A stretch of 55,624 nucleotides of DNA from Arcicella sp. GTDB lineage: Bacteria; Bacteroidota; Bacteroidia; Cytophagales; Spirosomataceae. Positions 1 to 8,653 of the stretch are shown here, one piece after another. The notes beneath the pieces were generated by a model. The model was given only the letters and a program-made list of their open reading frames with translations. It ran no database searches and was not told the DNA's origin. Positions within the stretch are counted from its first letter, which is position 1. Each line of letters opens with the position of its first letter. Location of the stretch: positions 1 to 55,624 of the forward strand of contig JALONS010000002.1 in assembly GCA_025454855.1 (NCBI GenBank), read 5' to 3'. The position numbers and the translations under genes were made by a program.

Positions 1-150
1 CTCATCAAAAGCGTTGATAATCTGGAAGATAACTTAATTGATGAACGCCAGATTGAGGTAATCGCAAATAAATATTTTTATTTTCTAATCATTGCATTAT
101 TTTTGCTCGGAATTGATGTATTCTTTACCATAAGAACCTTTCAATTGTAG
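1..150 (+). CDS. C-terminal end of a membrane protein, probably BatB-like (partial)
   Basis: The first 150 bases are an open frame with no start in view and a TAG stop at 148–150, so this is the last 49 residues of a gene entering from the left. The tail has a charged stretch (DERQIEVIANK) followed by one hydrophobic membrane segment and a short polar end (TIRTFQL). Membrane-anchored von Willebrand A proteins of the Bacteroidota Bat (aerotolerance) operon end this way. The TPR protein just downstream fits the batB–batC order. The Bat assignment is inference from the tail and the neighbour; the coding end itself is clear. Confidence 0.6.
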   Translation, partial: LIKSVDNLEDNLIDERQIEVIANKYFYFLIIALFLLGIDVFFTIRTFQL

Positions 151-272
151 CCCTTCTTTCGTTTTCCATTCTACATCTGGTGCTTTTAAGGAACAAACTT
201 TTAAAGTTTGGTGCTGCTAAGTGTGTTATTTGACGTTGCTCATTGAAAGATTCATAAACTTAAAACTAAAAC

Positions 273-962
273 ATTATTAACTCATTATTTTTTTACATAC
301 TGCTTTGGATTATTGATAATAGCTCTTTTACGAAAATCCAAAATCGTAATCAAGCTATCCTGAACGCTCAGAAAGCATTTTTAACTGAAAATTATCAGGA
401 AGCATCACAACAGTATCAGATCATTACCAAGTTATCTTTTTTTACACCTCCCGAAGTTACCATTAATTATGCCCATACACTCTTTGAGTTGCAGGATACC
501 ATCGCTGCCCGTAGAAAATATGCTCAATTAGTCAATTTGAAAGAGCCAAATTTGGCATCTACCACTTATTCGCAATTAGGGATAATATTTTGTAACGCTA
601 AAGACACCACACGAGCATTAAATTTGTTCAAACAAGCACTCATCTTGAAACCAGAGAACGAAATTGCACGTTTTAACTATGAGTTACTGAAAAGGAAATA
701 TCATCCGCAGAAAAATAAAAACGAAGTACCCAAATCACCTCAAAATAAATCTAATATACCACCGCCAAGTGAACAACAAAAAGCGGAGGTAGCTAAGGAT
801 AATTCTCAGAAAGAATTGTTAAAAACGTTGAAAAACTATGGTTTAACCCCCGAAAAAGCGAAGATTATTTTAGATGGTATGAAAAACAACGAAATCCAAT
901 ATATTCAACAAAAACACAATTTTAATAAAAGTAAAAAGTCAGGTATCACGCAAAACTGGTAA
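273..962 (+). CDS. TPR protein of the BatC type, start codon unresolved
   Basis: The frame ending at 962 encodes a tetratricopeptide protein; the helical repeat around 'SQLGIIFCNAKDTTRALNLFKQAL' and the unit before it are typical TPRs, followed by a Lys/Gln/Pro-rich linker. The first conventional start is TTG 489, but the same frame is open back to 270. The extra 72 residues include a hydrophobic N-terminus (SLFFYILLWII) and another TPR-like helix pair (AILNAQKAFLTENYQEASQQY), as expected for a membrane-anchored BatC protein. No ATG or GTG exists in the extension; ATT 273, ATT 276 and CTG 300 are the only near-cognate starts, so the start given is a guess. A 17-base palindrome (194–210) lies upstream. 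The gene ends 11 bases before the thiolase, so they are probably co-transcribed. TPR protein: fairly sure; BatC role: inferred from the upstream gene. Confidence 0.6.
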   Translation: MINSLFFYILLWIIDNSSFTKIQNRNQAILNAQKAFLTENYQEASQQYQIITKLSFFTPPEVTINYAHTLFELQDTIAARRKYAQLVNLKEPNLASTTYSQLGIIFCNAKDTTRALNLFKQALILKPENEIARFNYELLKRKYHPQKNKNEVPKSPQNKSNIPPPSEQQKAEVAKDNSQKELLKTLKNYGLTPEKAKIILDGMKNNEIQYIQQKHNFNKSKKSGITQNW

Positions 963-973
963 GATTAATATTT

Positions 974-2161
974 ATGAATACGCAAGAAGTGTATATTGTA
1001 TCGGCAGTGAGAACGCCGATTGGAAGTTTTGGAGGAGCCTTATCGAGCCTTTCAGCCACTAATTTAGGAAGTATAGCCATCAAAGGAGCCATCGAAAAAG
1101 CGGGCATTAAGCCAGAACTGGTTGAAGAAGTAATCATGGGAAATGTCATCTCTGCAAACGTCGGGCAAGCCCCCGCTCGTCAGGCTGCTTTGGGGGCAGG
1201 TTTGCCAGCTCAGGTAAGATGCACAACCATCAATAAAGTTTGTGCTTCTGGGATGAAAGCCATCATTTATGCCGCACAAAGTATTATGTTGGGAATTACT
1301 GATGTAGCGGTGGCAGGTGGTATGGAAAGTATGTCTAACGCTCCTTTCTATATACCTAAAGCACGCTTCGGTTATAAGTATGGTTCAAATACTTTAGTTG
1401 ATGGACTTGAAAAAGACGGTCTCATGGATGCTTACGACGAAATTGCCATGGGTTTTTACGCTGACCAGACTGCCCGTAAATACGGATTTAGTAGAGAAGC
1501 ACAAGATAACTATGCTATCGATTCGTATAAAAGAGCCTCTGAGGCTACTGAGAAGGGATATTTTAAAGATGAAATTATTCCAGTAGAAGTTCAAACTAAA
1601 AAAGGAACAATTACCATATCGGAAGACGAAGAATACAAAAATGTAAACTTCGATAAAATTCCTTTGTTGAAATCTGCTTTTGAAAAGAGAGGAACGGTTA
1701 CCGCCGCTAATGCCTCAACGATTAATGATGGGGCTTCAGCTCTGGTATTGATGTCGAGAAAAAAAGCTGAAAAGTTAGGTTTATTACCATTAGCCAAAAT
1801 TTCAGGATTCGCTGATGCAGAACAAGAACCAGCCTTGTTTACTACTACACCTGCCGTAGCAGTACCCAAAGCAATTAAAATGGCTAACCTAATCAAAGAA
1901 GAAATTGATTACTTTGAAATAAACGAAGCATTTTCAGTTGTACCTTTAGCATTTGAAAAAATGCTGGAAATTCCCCACAAAAAAGTGAATGTTTTTGGTG
2001 GGGCTGTTTCATTGGGTCATCCACTTGGAGCTTCAGGAGCCAGAATCGTAACCACTTTAATTTCTGTACTTCGCCAAACCAAAGGAAGATACGGTGCAGC
2101 TGGTATCTGTAACGGTGGTGGAGGTGCATCAGCTCTTGTTATAGAAAGAATAGGAGTTTAG
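974..2161 (+). CDS. Acetyl-CoA C-acetyltransferase (thiolase)
   Basis: This 395-residue protein is a full-length type II thiolase, which condenses two acetyl-CoA to acetoacetyl-CoA or cleaves 3-ketoacyl-CoA. All three catalytic motifs are present: nucleophile Cys90 in NKVCASGMKA, His349 in GHPLGASGAR and Cys379 in GICNGGGGAS. Their positions are each one residue from those of the Zoogloea biosynthetic enzyme. The 395-residue length fits cytosolic tetrameric acetyl-CoA acetyltransferases better than the longer FadA/FadI beta-oxidation types, but the direction cannot be read from sequence. The start ATG 974 lies 11 bases after the TPR gene and follows an A/T-rich leader. No other fatty-acid gene is adjacent; etfBA are about 29 kb away. 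The family call is very secure. Confidence 0.95.
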   Translation: MNTQEVYIVSAVRTPIGSFGGALSSLSATNLGSIAIKGAIEKAGIKPELVEEVIMGNVISANVGQAPARQAALGAGLPAQVRCTTINKVCASGMKAIIYAAQSIMLGITDVAVAGGMESMSNAPFYIPKARFGYKYGSNTLVDGLEKDGLMDAYDEIAMGFYADQTARKYGFSREAQDNYAIDSYKRASEATEKGYFKDEIIPVEVQTKKGTITISEDEEYKNVNFDKIPLLKSAFEKRGTVTAANASTINDGASALVLMSRKKAEKLGLLPLAKISGFADAEQEPALFTTTPAVAVPKAIKMANLIKEEIDYFEINEAFSVVPLAFEKMLEIPHKKVNVFGGAVSLGHPLGASGARIVTTLISVLRQTKGRYGAAGICNGGGGASALVIERIGV

Positions 2162-2303
2162 CAAATTAGGAACAAAGATAAGTAGGCACAAAGGCACAAA
2201 GTAGTGAAGTAGCACACAGAAGGATATTTTTGAATCTTGAATTCGGATATTTATTTTTTACCCAATGCTTTTGTGCTTTTGTTCCTTTTCGTCTAAAATA
2301 AAA

Positions 2304-3245
2304 ATGAACGCAATTCAAAATACACAATTCAATTTTCCCAATCAAACAGGGTTCTACAAAGGTAAAGTACGAGATGTCTATTCCTTTGAAAATTTATTAG
2401 TCATGATTGCCTCCGATAGGATTTCAGCTTTCGACGTGGTTTTACCGAGAGCTATTCCATTCAAAGGACAAGTACTAAACCAGATTGCTGAGCATTTCTT
2501 AAATGCAACCCGAGAGGTAGTCCCTAATTGGTTAGTAGCTACCCCCGACCCTAACGTAAGTGTAGGATTAAAATGTGAAACCTACCCCATTGAAATGGTG
2601 GTAAGAGGGTACTTGGCTGGTCATGCTTGGCGTACTTACAAATCGGGCTTGAGAACCCTCTGTGGAGTAACCTTACCAGAAGGACTCAAAGAAAATGACA
2701 AACTCCCCTCTCCTATTATCACACCTACTACTAAAGCTCATGAAGGACACGATGAGGATATTTCCAGAGAAGAGATTTTGGCACAGGGTTTGGTCACTGA
2801 ACAAGAATACGTTGAATTAGAGAAATATACCCTTGCCTTATTCGCCAAAGGCACAGAAATGGCGGCTCAGCAAGGTTTAATTTTGGTGGATACTAAGTAT
2901 GAATTCGGTAAAAAAGATGGGGTTATTACATTAATTGACGAAATTCATACCCCTGATTCTTCCCGTTATTTTTACCAAGAAGGTTATCAAGAACGTCAGG
3001 ATAAGAATGAACCCCAAAAGCAGCTTTCTAAGGAATTTGTACGAGAATGGTTAATTGCTAATGGTTTTCAAGGAAAAGAAGGACAAACCATTCCAGAAAT
3101 GACCGATGAGTGGATTAATCAGATTTCTGAGCGATACATTGAGCTTTATGAGAAAGTTACGGGTAAACCATTTATCAAAGATGAATCTGAAAACGTCTCG
3201 GAAAGAGTAGAAAAAAATATTAATAATTATTTAAAAATGCTTTAG
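2304..3245 (+). CDS. purC: Phosphoribosylaminoimidazole-succinocarboxamide synthase
   Basis: SAICAR synthase joins CAIR and aspartate with ATP hydrolysis in cytosolic purine synthesis. The N-terminal motif GKVRDVY (ATP site) and SDRISAFDV, the [12 protein letters not shown] block, THEGHDE-like [12 protein letters not shown] and the late DTKYEFG motif are all present. From ATG 2304 the protein is 313 residues, the longer yeast/Bacteroidota form rather than the ~240-residue E. coli form. An ATG 39 bases upstream (2265) gives a low-complexity Cys/Phe extension without family resemblance, and 2304 is preceded by the A-rich sequence usual for starts here, so 2304 is chosen. A TATTTTTG −7-like box lies at 2225–2232. 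The upstream gap carries repeated 'ggcacaaa' units that recur, as the complement, before etfB. Confidence 0.95.
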   Translation: MNAIQNTQFNFPNQTGFYKGKVRDVYSFENLLVMIASDRISAFDVVLPRAIPFKGQVLNQIAEHFLNATREVVPNWLVATPDPNVSVGLKCETYPIEMVVRGYLAGHAWRTYKSGLRTLCGVTLPEGLKENDKLPSPIITPTTKAHEGHDEDISREEILAQGLVTEQEYVELEKYTLALFAKGTEMAAQQGLILVDTKYEFGKKDGVITLIDEIHTPDSSRYFYQEGYQERQDKNEPQKQLSKEFVREWLIANGFQGKEGQTIPEMTDEWINQISERYIELYEKVTGKPFIKDESENVSERVEKNINNYLKML

Positions 3246-3263
3246 GCTGTAAGCTACAAGCAA

Positions 3264-3292
3264 TAGGCTTTAATCTTGAAATAGAAAGCCTA
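3264..3292. repeat. Hairpin between purC and the STAS gene
   Basis: The 8-base arms taggcttt (3264–3271) and aaagccta (3285–3292) are perfect inverted repeats with a 13-base loop. No T-tract follows on the plus strand, so this is a weak terminator at best. It may act as an RNA-processing or mRNA-stability hairpin. Confidence 0.45.
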
Positions 3293-3312
3293 CTACAATA
3301 AAACTACATTTT

Positions 3313-3738
3313 ATGGAATTTAAGGTTGAAAAAAATGAGCAGTACGCTCTAATCGAACTTAAAGAAGTTTCTCTTACCCAAGAGAATTCAAGCGACTTAG
3401 AAGCAATTATTCGTAAACTATTCAGAGAAGGTTACGGTAATATGATTATTGAGTCTAATTCAATCACAGAATTGGATGGTTTTGGGATTTCTGTTATCCG
3501 AAAAGCCAATAAAATTTGTTTGAATGAGTTAGGGCTACTTATTATCGTTACTAAAAATCAAGATATTATCGACCAATTGGATGCTGCAAAAATTGAAGAC
3601 TTGACGGTGATGCCTACCGTTCAAGAAGCGATTGATGCGGTATATTTAAACGAATTAGAAAACGATTTTCAATCAGATGAAGATGATGAATACGACCACG
3701 GTGAATACGGTGGGGGTTCATCTGAGGAAGATTATTAA
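3313..3738 (+). CDS. STAS-domain protein without a phosphorylatable serine
   Basis: This 141-residue protein has the alternating beta/alpha pattern of STAS domains (SpoIIAA-type anti-sigma factor antagonists) over residues 1–110. A strongly acidic tail follows (residues 113–141, many Asp/Glu, then GGGSSEEDY). In classical antagonists the loop before helix 2 reads D-S-S-G-L-G and the second Ser is phosphorylated. Here the matching loop is LDGFGIS (Asp55, Gly56, Phe57, Gly58), so the acceptor serine is missing. The protein may therefore be a constitutive binder or structural scaffold rather than a phospho-switch. No anti-sigma kinase lies nearby. It is followed by its own terminator and then ribonuclease Z. 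The fold call is good; the function is unknown. Confidence 0.7.
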   Translation: MEFKVEKNEQYALIELKEVSLTQENSSDLEAIIRKLFREGYGNMIIESNSITELDGFGISVIRKANKICLNELGLLIIVTKNQDIIDQLDAAKIEDLTVMPTVQEAIDAVYLNELENDFQSDEDDEYDHGEYGGGSSEEDY

Positions 3739-3758
3739 TATCATACCGTTTAAAGAAC

Positions 3759-3796
3759 AAAAAGCCTTGTCTTATGTTAATTTGATGAGGCTTTTT
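3759..3796 (+). terminator. Rho-independent terminator after the STAS gene
   Basis: Arms aaaaagcct (3759–3767) and aggcttttt (3788–3796) form a 9-bp stem that ends in a T5 run. It lies 20 bases after the STAS stop codon. The loop is long (20 bases), which lowers confidence a little. Confidence 0.65.
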
Positions 3797-3878
3797 CAAT
3801 GTTTTAAACTGCTCTTATTGACCAGACCACAACAAAAAAAGACCACCAATTACTGAACTACCAATAACAAATCACAAA

Positions 3879-4790
3879 TTGAGTTTTCAACTAACAATTT
3901 TAGGTACAGGTTCTGCTACTCCCGTCGTAAACAGAAATCCCACAGCTCATTATCTGCAAATTGAGCAAGACGGCTATTTAATCGACTGTGGAGAAGGTAC
4001 TCAAATTCAGCTACTCAAGTACAAACTTCGCCCCACGAGGCTAAAGTATATATTTATCACCCATCTGCACGGCGACCATTTCTTTGGACTAATCGGATTG
4101 ATTTCCACCTTGAATATGCACCAAAGAATGGATGATTTGTGGATTTTTGCCCCCAAAGGTTTAGCAGAAATCATTACTATCCAATTGAAATATTCGGATG
4201 CTTGGTTAAATTTCAAAATACATTTCATTGAAACTGACACTGAGAAATCCTACCAAGTATTTGAAAACGAATACGTTACCGTAACTACCATTCCTTTAAT
4301 ACACCGAGTTCCGTGTTGTGGGTTTTTATTTAGAGAGAAATCTCACCAACGAAACTTACTCAAAGAAAAACTTCCTGCCGATTTGACGATTGAACAAATC
4401 AGACTATTGAAACAAGGGTGTGACATTGCAGATGAACAGGGAAATATCAAGTATTACAATCATGATTATACAAAACCTGCACTAAAATGCAAGAGCTACG
4501 CATTTTGCTCAGACACACTTTACCACGAAGACATCATTGATATTGTTCAAGGAGTTGATGTATTGTATCACGAAGCTACTTTCTTAGATGAACTTTTGTC
4601 AAGGGCAACCCAAACTTGCCATACAACCGCTCGACAAGCGGGTGTGATTGCCCGTAAGGCTCAAGTTGGCAAATTAGTTATCGGACATTTCTCATCGAGG
4701 TACAAAGATTTAGAGCCATTACTCATCGAGTCTAAACAAGAATTTGATAATACTATTTTATCAGAAGAAGGATTGAGTATTAGTATTTAG
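3879..4790 (+). CDS. rnz: Ribonuclease Z (tRNA 3' endonuclease)
   Basis: RNase Z cuts the 3' trailer of precursor tRNAs to leave a site for CCA addition. The protein is a 303-residue metallo-beta-lactamase of the short RNase Z class. It starts with FQLTILGTGSATP and carries the zinc motif HLHGDH at 62–67. Later metal ligands lie in FCSDT, YHEAT and IGHFSSRY. A long insertion around residues 140–200 is compatible with the flexible arm that binds tRNA. The start is TTG 3879, chosen because SFQLTILGTG begins the conserved fold at once and no in-frame ATG lies near it. The tRNA-Leu in this window has no encoded CCA, so it would need this processing route. A probable terminator follows. Confidence 0.95.
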   Translation: MSFQLTILGTGSATPVVNRNPTAHYLQIEQDGYLIDCGEGTQIQLLKYKLRPTRLKYIFITHLHGDHFFGLIGLISTLNMHQRMDDLWIFAPKGLAEIITIQLKYSDAWLNFKIHFIETDTEKSYQVFENEYVTVTTIPLIHRVPCCGFLFREKSHQRNLLKEKLPADLTIEQIRLLKQGCDIADEQGNIKYYNHDYTKPALKCKSYAFCSDTLYHEDIIDIVQGVDVLYHEATFLDELLSRATQTCHTTARQAGVIARKAQVGKLVIGHFSSRYKDLEPLLIESKQEFDNTILSEEGLSISI

Positions 4791-4809
4791 TTTTCAAAAA
4801 AAGAAGAAG

Positions 4810-4847
4810 AAAAGGGGAAAACGTATATAATGTTTTTCCTTTTTTTA
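4810..4847 (+). terminator. Probable terminator after rnz
   Basis: An A/G-rich arm (4810–4822) can pair with gtttttccttttttt (4832–4846), with a small bulge, and ends in a T7 run. It lies about 20 bases after the rnz stop codon. Confidence 0.5.
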
Positions 4848-5178
4848 TGATTAAAAATACTCAAAAAAATAATAGTACAAATACTCATCACCTAAAAATA
4901 TTACAATATCTTTACAATGTTTACAAAAATAAACACAAACCTATTTTTATAAAATTATCAAAAAATTAAGCTGAATACACATATTTAAAACCCAATAATC
5001 AACTATTATTCTAAATTTTAACTCAAAAACACCCATTTTCAAACCTTTTAATTTCAATAAAATCACCATAAAAATTTTAAATTATTGTTTGAATACGCAC
5101 TAAAATATAACTAAACTAATATAAAATAAAAAAATAAAAACAATTTTAAACAAATAGCTCAATTTTTGGGTTATTTTT
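4848..5178. other. AT-rich stretch without genes
   Basis: About 330 bases of very A/T-rich DNA (long A and T runs) lie between the rnz terminator and the leader of the SusC operon. No open frame of useful size, repeat or hairpin stands out. It may serve as a bendable upstream region for the promoter at 5179–5209. Confidence 0.5.
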
Positions 5179-5209
5179 TTTGTTTTTAAAATTCAAGCAA
5201 CTATTTTTA
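5179..5209 (+). promoter_or_regulatory. Candidate promoter for the leader RNA and SusC operon
   Basis: TTTG at 5179–5182 and TATTTTTA at 5202–5209 are separated by 19 bases. This fits the Bacteroidota sigma-A pattern TTTG(n19–21)TAnnTTTG except for the last base. Transcription would start near 5216, about 40 bases before the structured RNA. Confidence 0.35.
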
Positions 5210-5257
5210 TTATATCAATATTAAATAAGTACAATTTTAATCTTCTTCAAATAATCC

Positions 5258-5478
5258 TTTCCGACCGCAAAATGAGGTTTATTTGAGTCTAACATTCCTA
5301 CTCAAAATGTGCGGGATGAAGATATCCTTTTCGGAGGTACTTTTATCTTAAATGATGGGCTTTACCATCGTATCAAATTAGTTTTTTCGATTTCCTAAAT
5401 ATCTGCTTAAAGGTATGCTTTGATGTATTCAAGGTTTTCCCTTCGGACTGACTATTGCATTTACCGAGCGGTCGGAGT
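5258..5478 (+). ncRNA. Candidate structured leader RNA upstream of susC
   Basis: The arms tccgaccgc (5260–5268) and gcggtcgga (5468–5476) are perfectly complementary over 9 bp although 199 bases apart. The stem continues inward with aaatg (5270–5274) against cattt (5458–5462) across a small asymmetric loop. Inside lie independent hairpins: tttgagt/actcaaa (5282–5288/5300–5306), aagata/tatctt (5319–5324/5344–5349, with tcc/gga nested) and gatgg/ccatc (5354–5358/5365–5369). G+C is clearly higher than in the flanking 400 bases. The last paired base lies about 60 bases before the susC ATG, so a cis-acting leader or riboswitch is possible. An independent small RNA, for example a 6S-like rod, is the alternative. 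I could not match it to consensus elements of cobalamin, TPP, FMN, SAM, lysine or Mn riboswitches. Confidence 0.45.
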
Positions 5479-5537
5479 AATGTAGTATCTCAGTCTGAGT
5501 GGGGAACGTTATTAAGCCTAAACCCACAGATTGCATG

Positions 5538-8500
5538 ATGAAGAACTTTTACCTACTATTCTTTTTGTTATCCTCAATAACGATAATAGCACAAGACAGG
5601 GTCGTCACAGGGGTTGTGAACTCTGAAAAAGATGGATTACTACCAGGGGTTTCCATCTTAATAAAAGGTACAGTAAATGGTACTGTAACCGACGCTAATG
5701 GCAAGTTTTCGATAAAAGTACCCGCTAATTACAATATCTTAACGGTGAGTTCAGTAGGCTACGCAACTACTGATATCAAGATTGATACGAAATCAAATTT
5801 AACCATCTCATTGATTCCGAATAATATGGAATTAACCGAGGTTGTAGTTACAGCCTTAGGGATTTCACGAGAAAAGAAATCTTTAGGATATTCTCAGCAA
5901 GAGATAAAAGGCGAAGGATTAGTTGAGGCACGTTCAAATAACGTAGCCAACGCCCTTTCAGGGAAAATTGCTGGTGTACGAATCAGTGCTAATGGTGGAC
6001 CTGGTAGTGGTTCAACTATCCAAATTCGTGGTTCTTCTTCGGTTTCTGGTAATAATCAACCCTTGATTGTAGTGGATGGCGTACCCATTCAGCAACAATT
6101 TGACAAACAATTTGGGGGTGGAATTTCTGAAGTAAACCCTGATAATATCAAAGATGTTTCGGTATTAAAAGGTCCCAATGCCGCAGCTTTGTACGGTTCG
6201 AGGGCTGCTAACGGTGTTATTTTGATAACTACCAAAGATGGTGGTGGTACAAAAGGCTTAGGCATCGAAATAAATACCAATTTCACAGCAGAAAGACCTT
6301 TGGTTAAACCTAATTTTCAGAACACCTACGGCGGTGGTTCGGGATATACCACTTGGTATTCAGACGGTTGGAGTGGTACGATTGCCCCTGATGCCTACGA
6401 CCAATACCGAGCGGCTTATGGTTCGGTTATTCCTGGAAAAACTACTGGGACAGACGGAACGGATGAAAGCTGGGGAGCCCCGATGGATGGGAGATTAATT
6501 AGACATTGGTTTTCTGGAAAAGACGTTGCCCCACTCACCCCACAACCCAATAACTGGGATGAATACTGGCAGACGGGTACAACGCTTTCTAATAATATCG
6601 CTATTTCGGGTGGAAATGAAAAAGGTAGTTTTAGGTTGAGTTTGGGCAAATTAGACCAAAAAGGCTTGATGGCTTTCAACGATTTTTACCGAAATAATTT
6701 CAAATTAAACTCCAATTATAAAATTTCGAAGTTTATGACAGCCACCGTTTCGGGTGAATATGTGAAATCGGGTGGAAACAGAACCTATCAAAGTGGAGAC
6801 CAATTTATCTGGTCGCATCGTCATGTGTCTTGGGACCAATTAGCTAATTGGAAAGACTACACCGCTACGCACATCCAAAGAGCCGTTGCTGGAAAATTAG
6901 CCGATACCGACCCACCCAACTGGCAACATACCTTTTTTACTAATCCATTTTATCTGAGTGAAAAATTACCTTATACCAACGATAAAGACCGTTTGGTGGG
7001 AAATCTTGCTCTGAATTTCAATCTAATGCCTTCGCTGAAATTAATGGTGAGGAGTGGAACGGATATGTGGTCAGACACCCGTATTAACATCGTCAATTTT
7101 GAGCGTGTTCGTAATGGCAATTTAACTCCAGGAAGATATTCTGAAGAAGTGTTACGTCGTCAAGAAACAAACCACGATGCCCTATTGACATTCGATAAAG
7201 CTATCAATAAGGATTTTAACATTGTGGCTTCGGCGGGAGCAGCCCAAAGAACGAACTTTTATAAACGAAATTATGCCTACGTTGGCGAATTGGTAGTTGA
7301 TAGAGTCTATAATTTAGCCAACTCAAATCCAAGTCAAAACGCCATTGAAAGTAGAATTGAAAAATCAGAAGTGCAAAGTGTTTATGGCTCGGTGCAGTTA
7401 GGCTATATCAATGCTCTTTTCTTGGATATTACCGCTCGTAACGACTGGTCGAGTACCTTACCTGCCAATGCTCGTTCATATTTTTATCCATCGGTTTCTG
7501 CCAGTGCGGTTGTTTCAGACTTGATAGATTCGGGGTAGTTGGGCTCAAGTTGGTAACGATGCCGACCCTTATCAATTATTACAAACATTCCGTTCGGGTG
7601 GGTCCTGGAATAGTTCACTTCCTGCATATTACGAGAACTTAACTATTGCAAATGCCACTTTAAAGCCTGAAATTACTACTGGAATTGAGGTGGGACTTGA
7701 TTTAAAATTCTTGAAAAATCGGTTTGGTTTAGACTTAACCTACTATATACAATCAACTCAAAATCAAATACTTGGGGTTGAAATTTCCAAAGCAAGTGGG
7801 TACTTTGAATCAGCCCGAGGATTCAAATGGGATGTTGCCTTGAATTTTTCAAGAAACCGTAACCAAGTAGTAGAATTAGCCGAAGGTTTAACAACTTATA
7901 CCTTACAAGAAAGAAGAGGTCTGACTTCCATTGCCCAAGTGGGAATGCCTTATGGTTCATTATTCGGAATTGGCTTTAAACACGCCCCAGATGGTCAAAT
8001 CATATATCAAAACGGATTACCCGTGGTTGAATCTACCCCAAAAGTGCTGGGTAATATTCAGCCTGATTGGATGGGAGGTATGAACAATACTTTCAGTTAC
8101 AAAAACTTCGTTTTGTCGGCTTTGATTGATGTAAAAATGGGAGGCGATATTTACGATGAAGGTACGGGTACGGCTCGCTGGACGGGTCAATACGCTGAAA
8201 CGGCACTCGGGCGAGAAGAAGGTATCATCGGTAAGGGAGTAATGAATGTTGGCACCACTGAAAATCCCCAATACGTTCCAAACGATGTGATTGTAGCCAC
8301 AAACCAATTAATCGGATACAATAACCCTCGTCGTTATCATGAAGCCGCCATTTTTGACGCTTCATTTGTAAAACTTCGTGAAGTATCATTTGGCTACAAC
8401 ATTCCTAAAACCTTCTTGAGAAGCATTGGTATTCAAAATGCAAAAATTTCAATCGTAGGTAGAAATTTAGCCATTTTATTCAAAAATACGCCCCACATCG

Positions 8501-8601
8501 ACCCTGAAGTGGACCGCTTCGGAGCAAATCAACAAGGTTTTGCTTACGGTGAATTACCTAATGCAAGAAGCGTTGGTTTCAATTTATCTCTCGGATTCTA
8601 A
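5538..8601 (+). pseudogene. SusC/RagA-family TonB-dependent outer-membrane transporter, frameshifted
   Basis: The product resembles a complete SusC, the 22-strand outer-membrane barrel that works with SusD and TonB to import a ligand. From ATG 5538 there is a signal peptide ending in IIAQ, a carboxypeptidase-D-like domain (about 20–95), the box LTEVVVTALGI, a plug (VANALSGKIAGVRI, QIRGSSS, PLIVVDGVPI, AALYGSRAANGVI) and a long barrel ending in LSLGF. The frame is lost near 7521–7538: frame 1 runs VVSDLIDSG then TAG, while barrel homology resumes in another frame as RGSWAQVGNDADPY (from 7531) and stays open to 8601. The residues normally linking these parts are missing, so a short deletion not divisible by three explains it better than a point error. 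Total length (~1,020 residues) is otherwise normal. A GTG-started extension (5499) is ignored because the signal peptide begins at 5538. Confidence 0.9.
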
Positions 8602-8653
8602 GATAGATAATGAGACTACTTTTTGATAAAACATGAATTAAAATTTTGACAAT

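Noticed and set aside
5258-5480. The leader as a known riboswitch (cobalamin, TPP, FMN, SAM, lysine)
   Set aside because: None of the conserved core boxes of these classes could be found; only the size and the closing stem fit.
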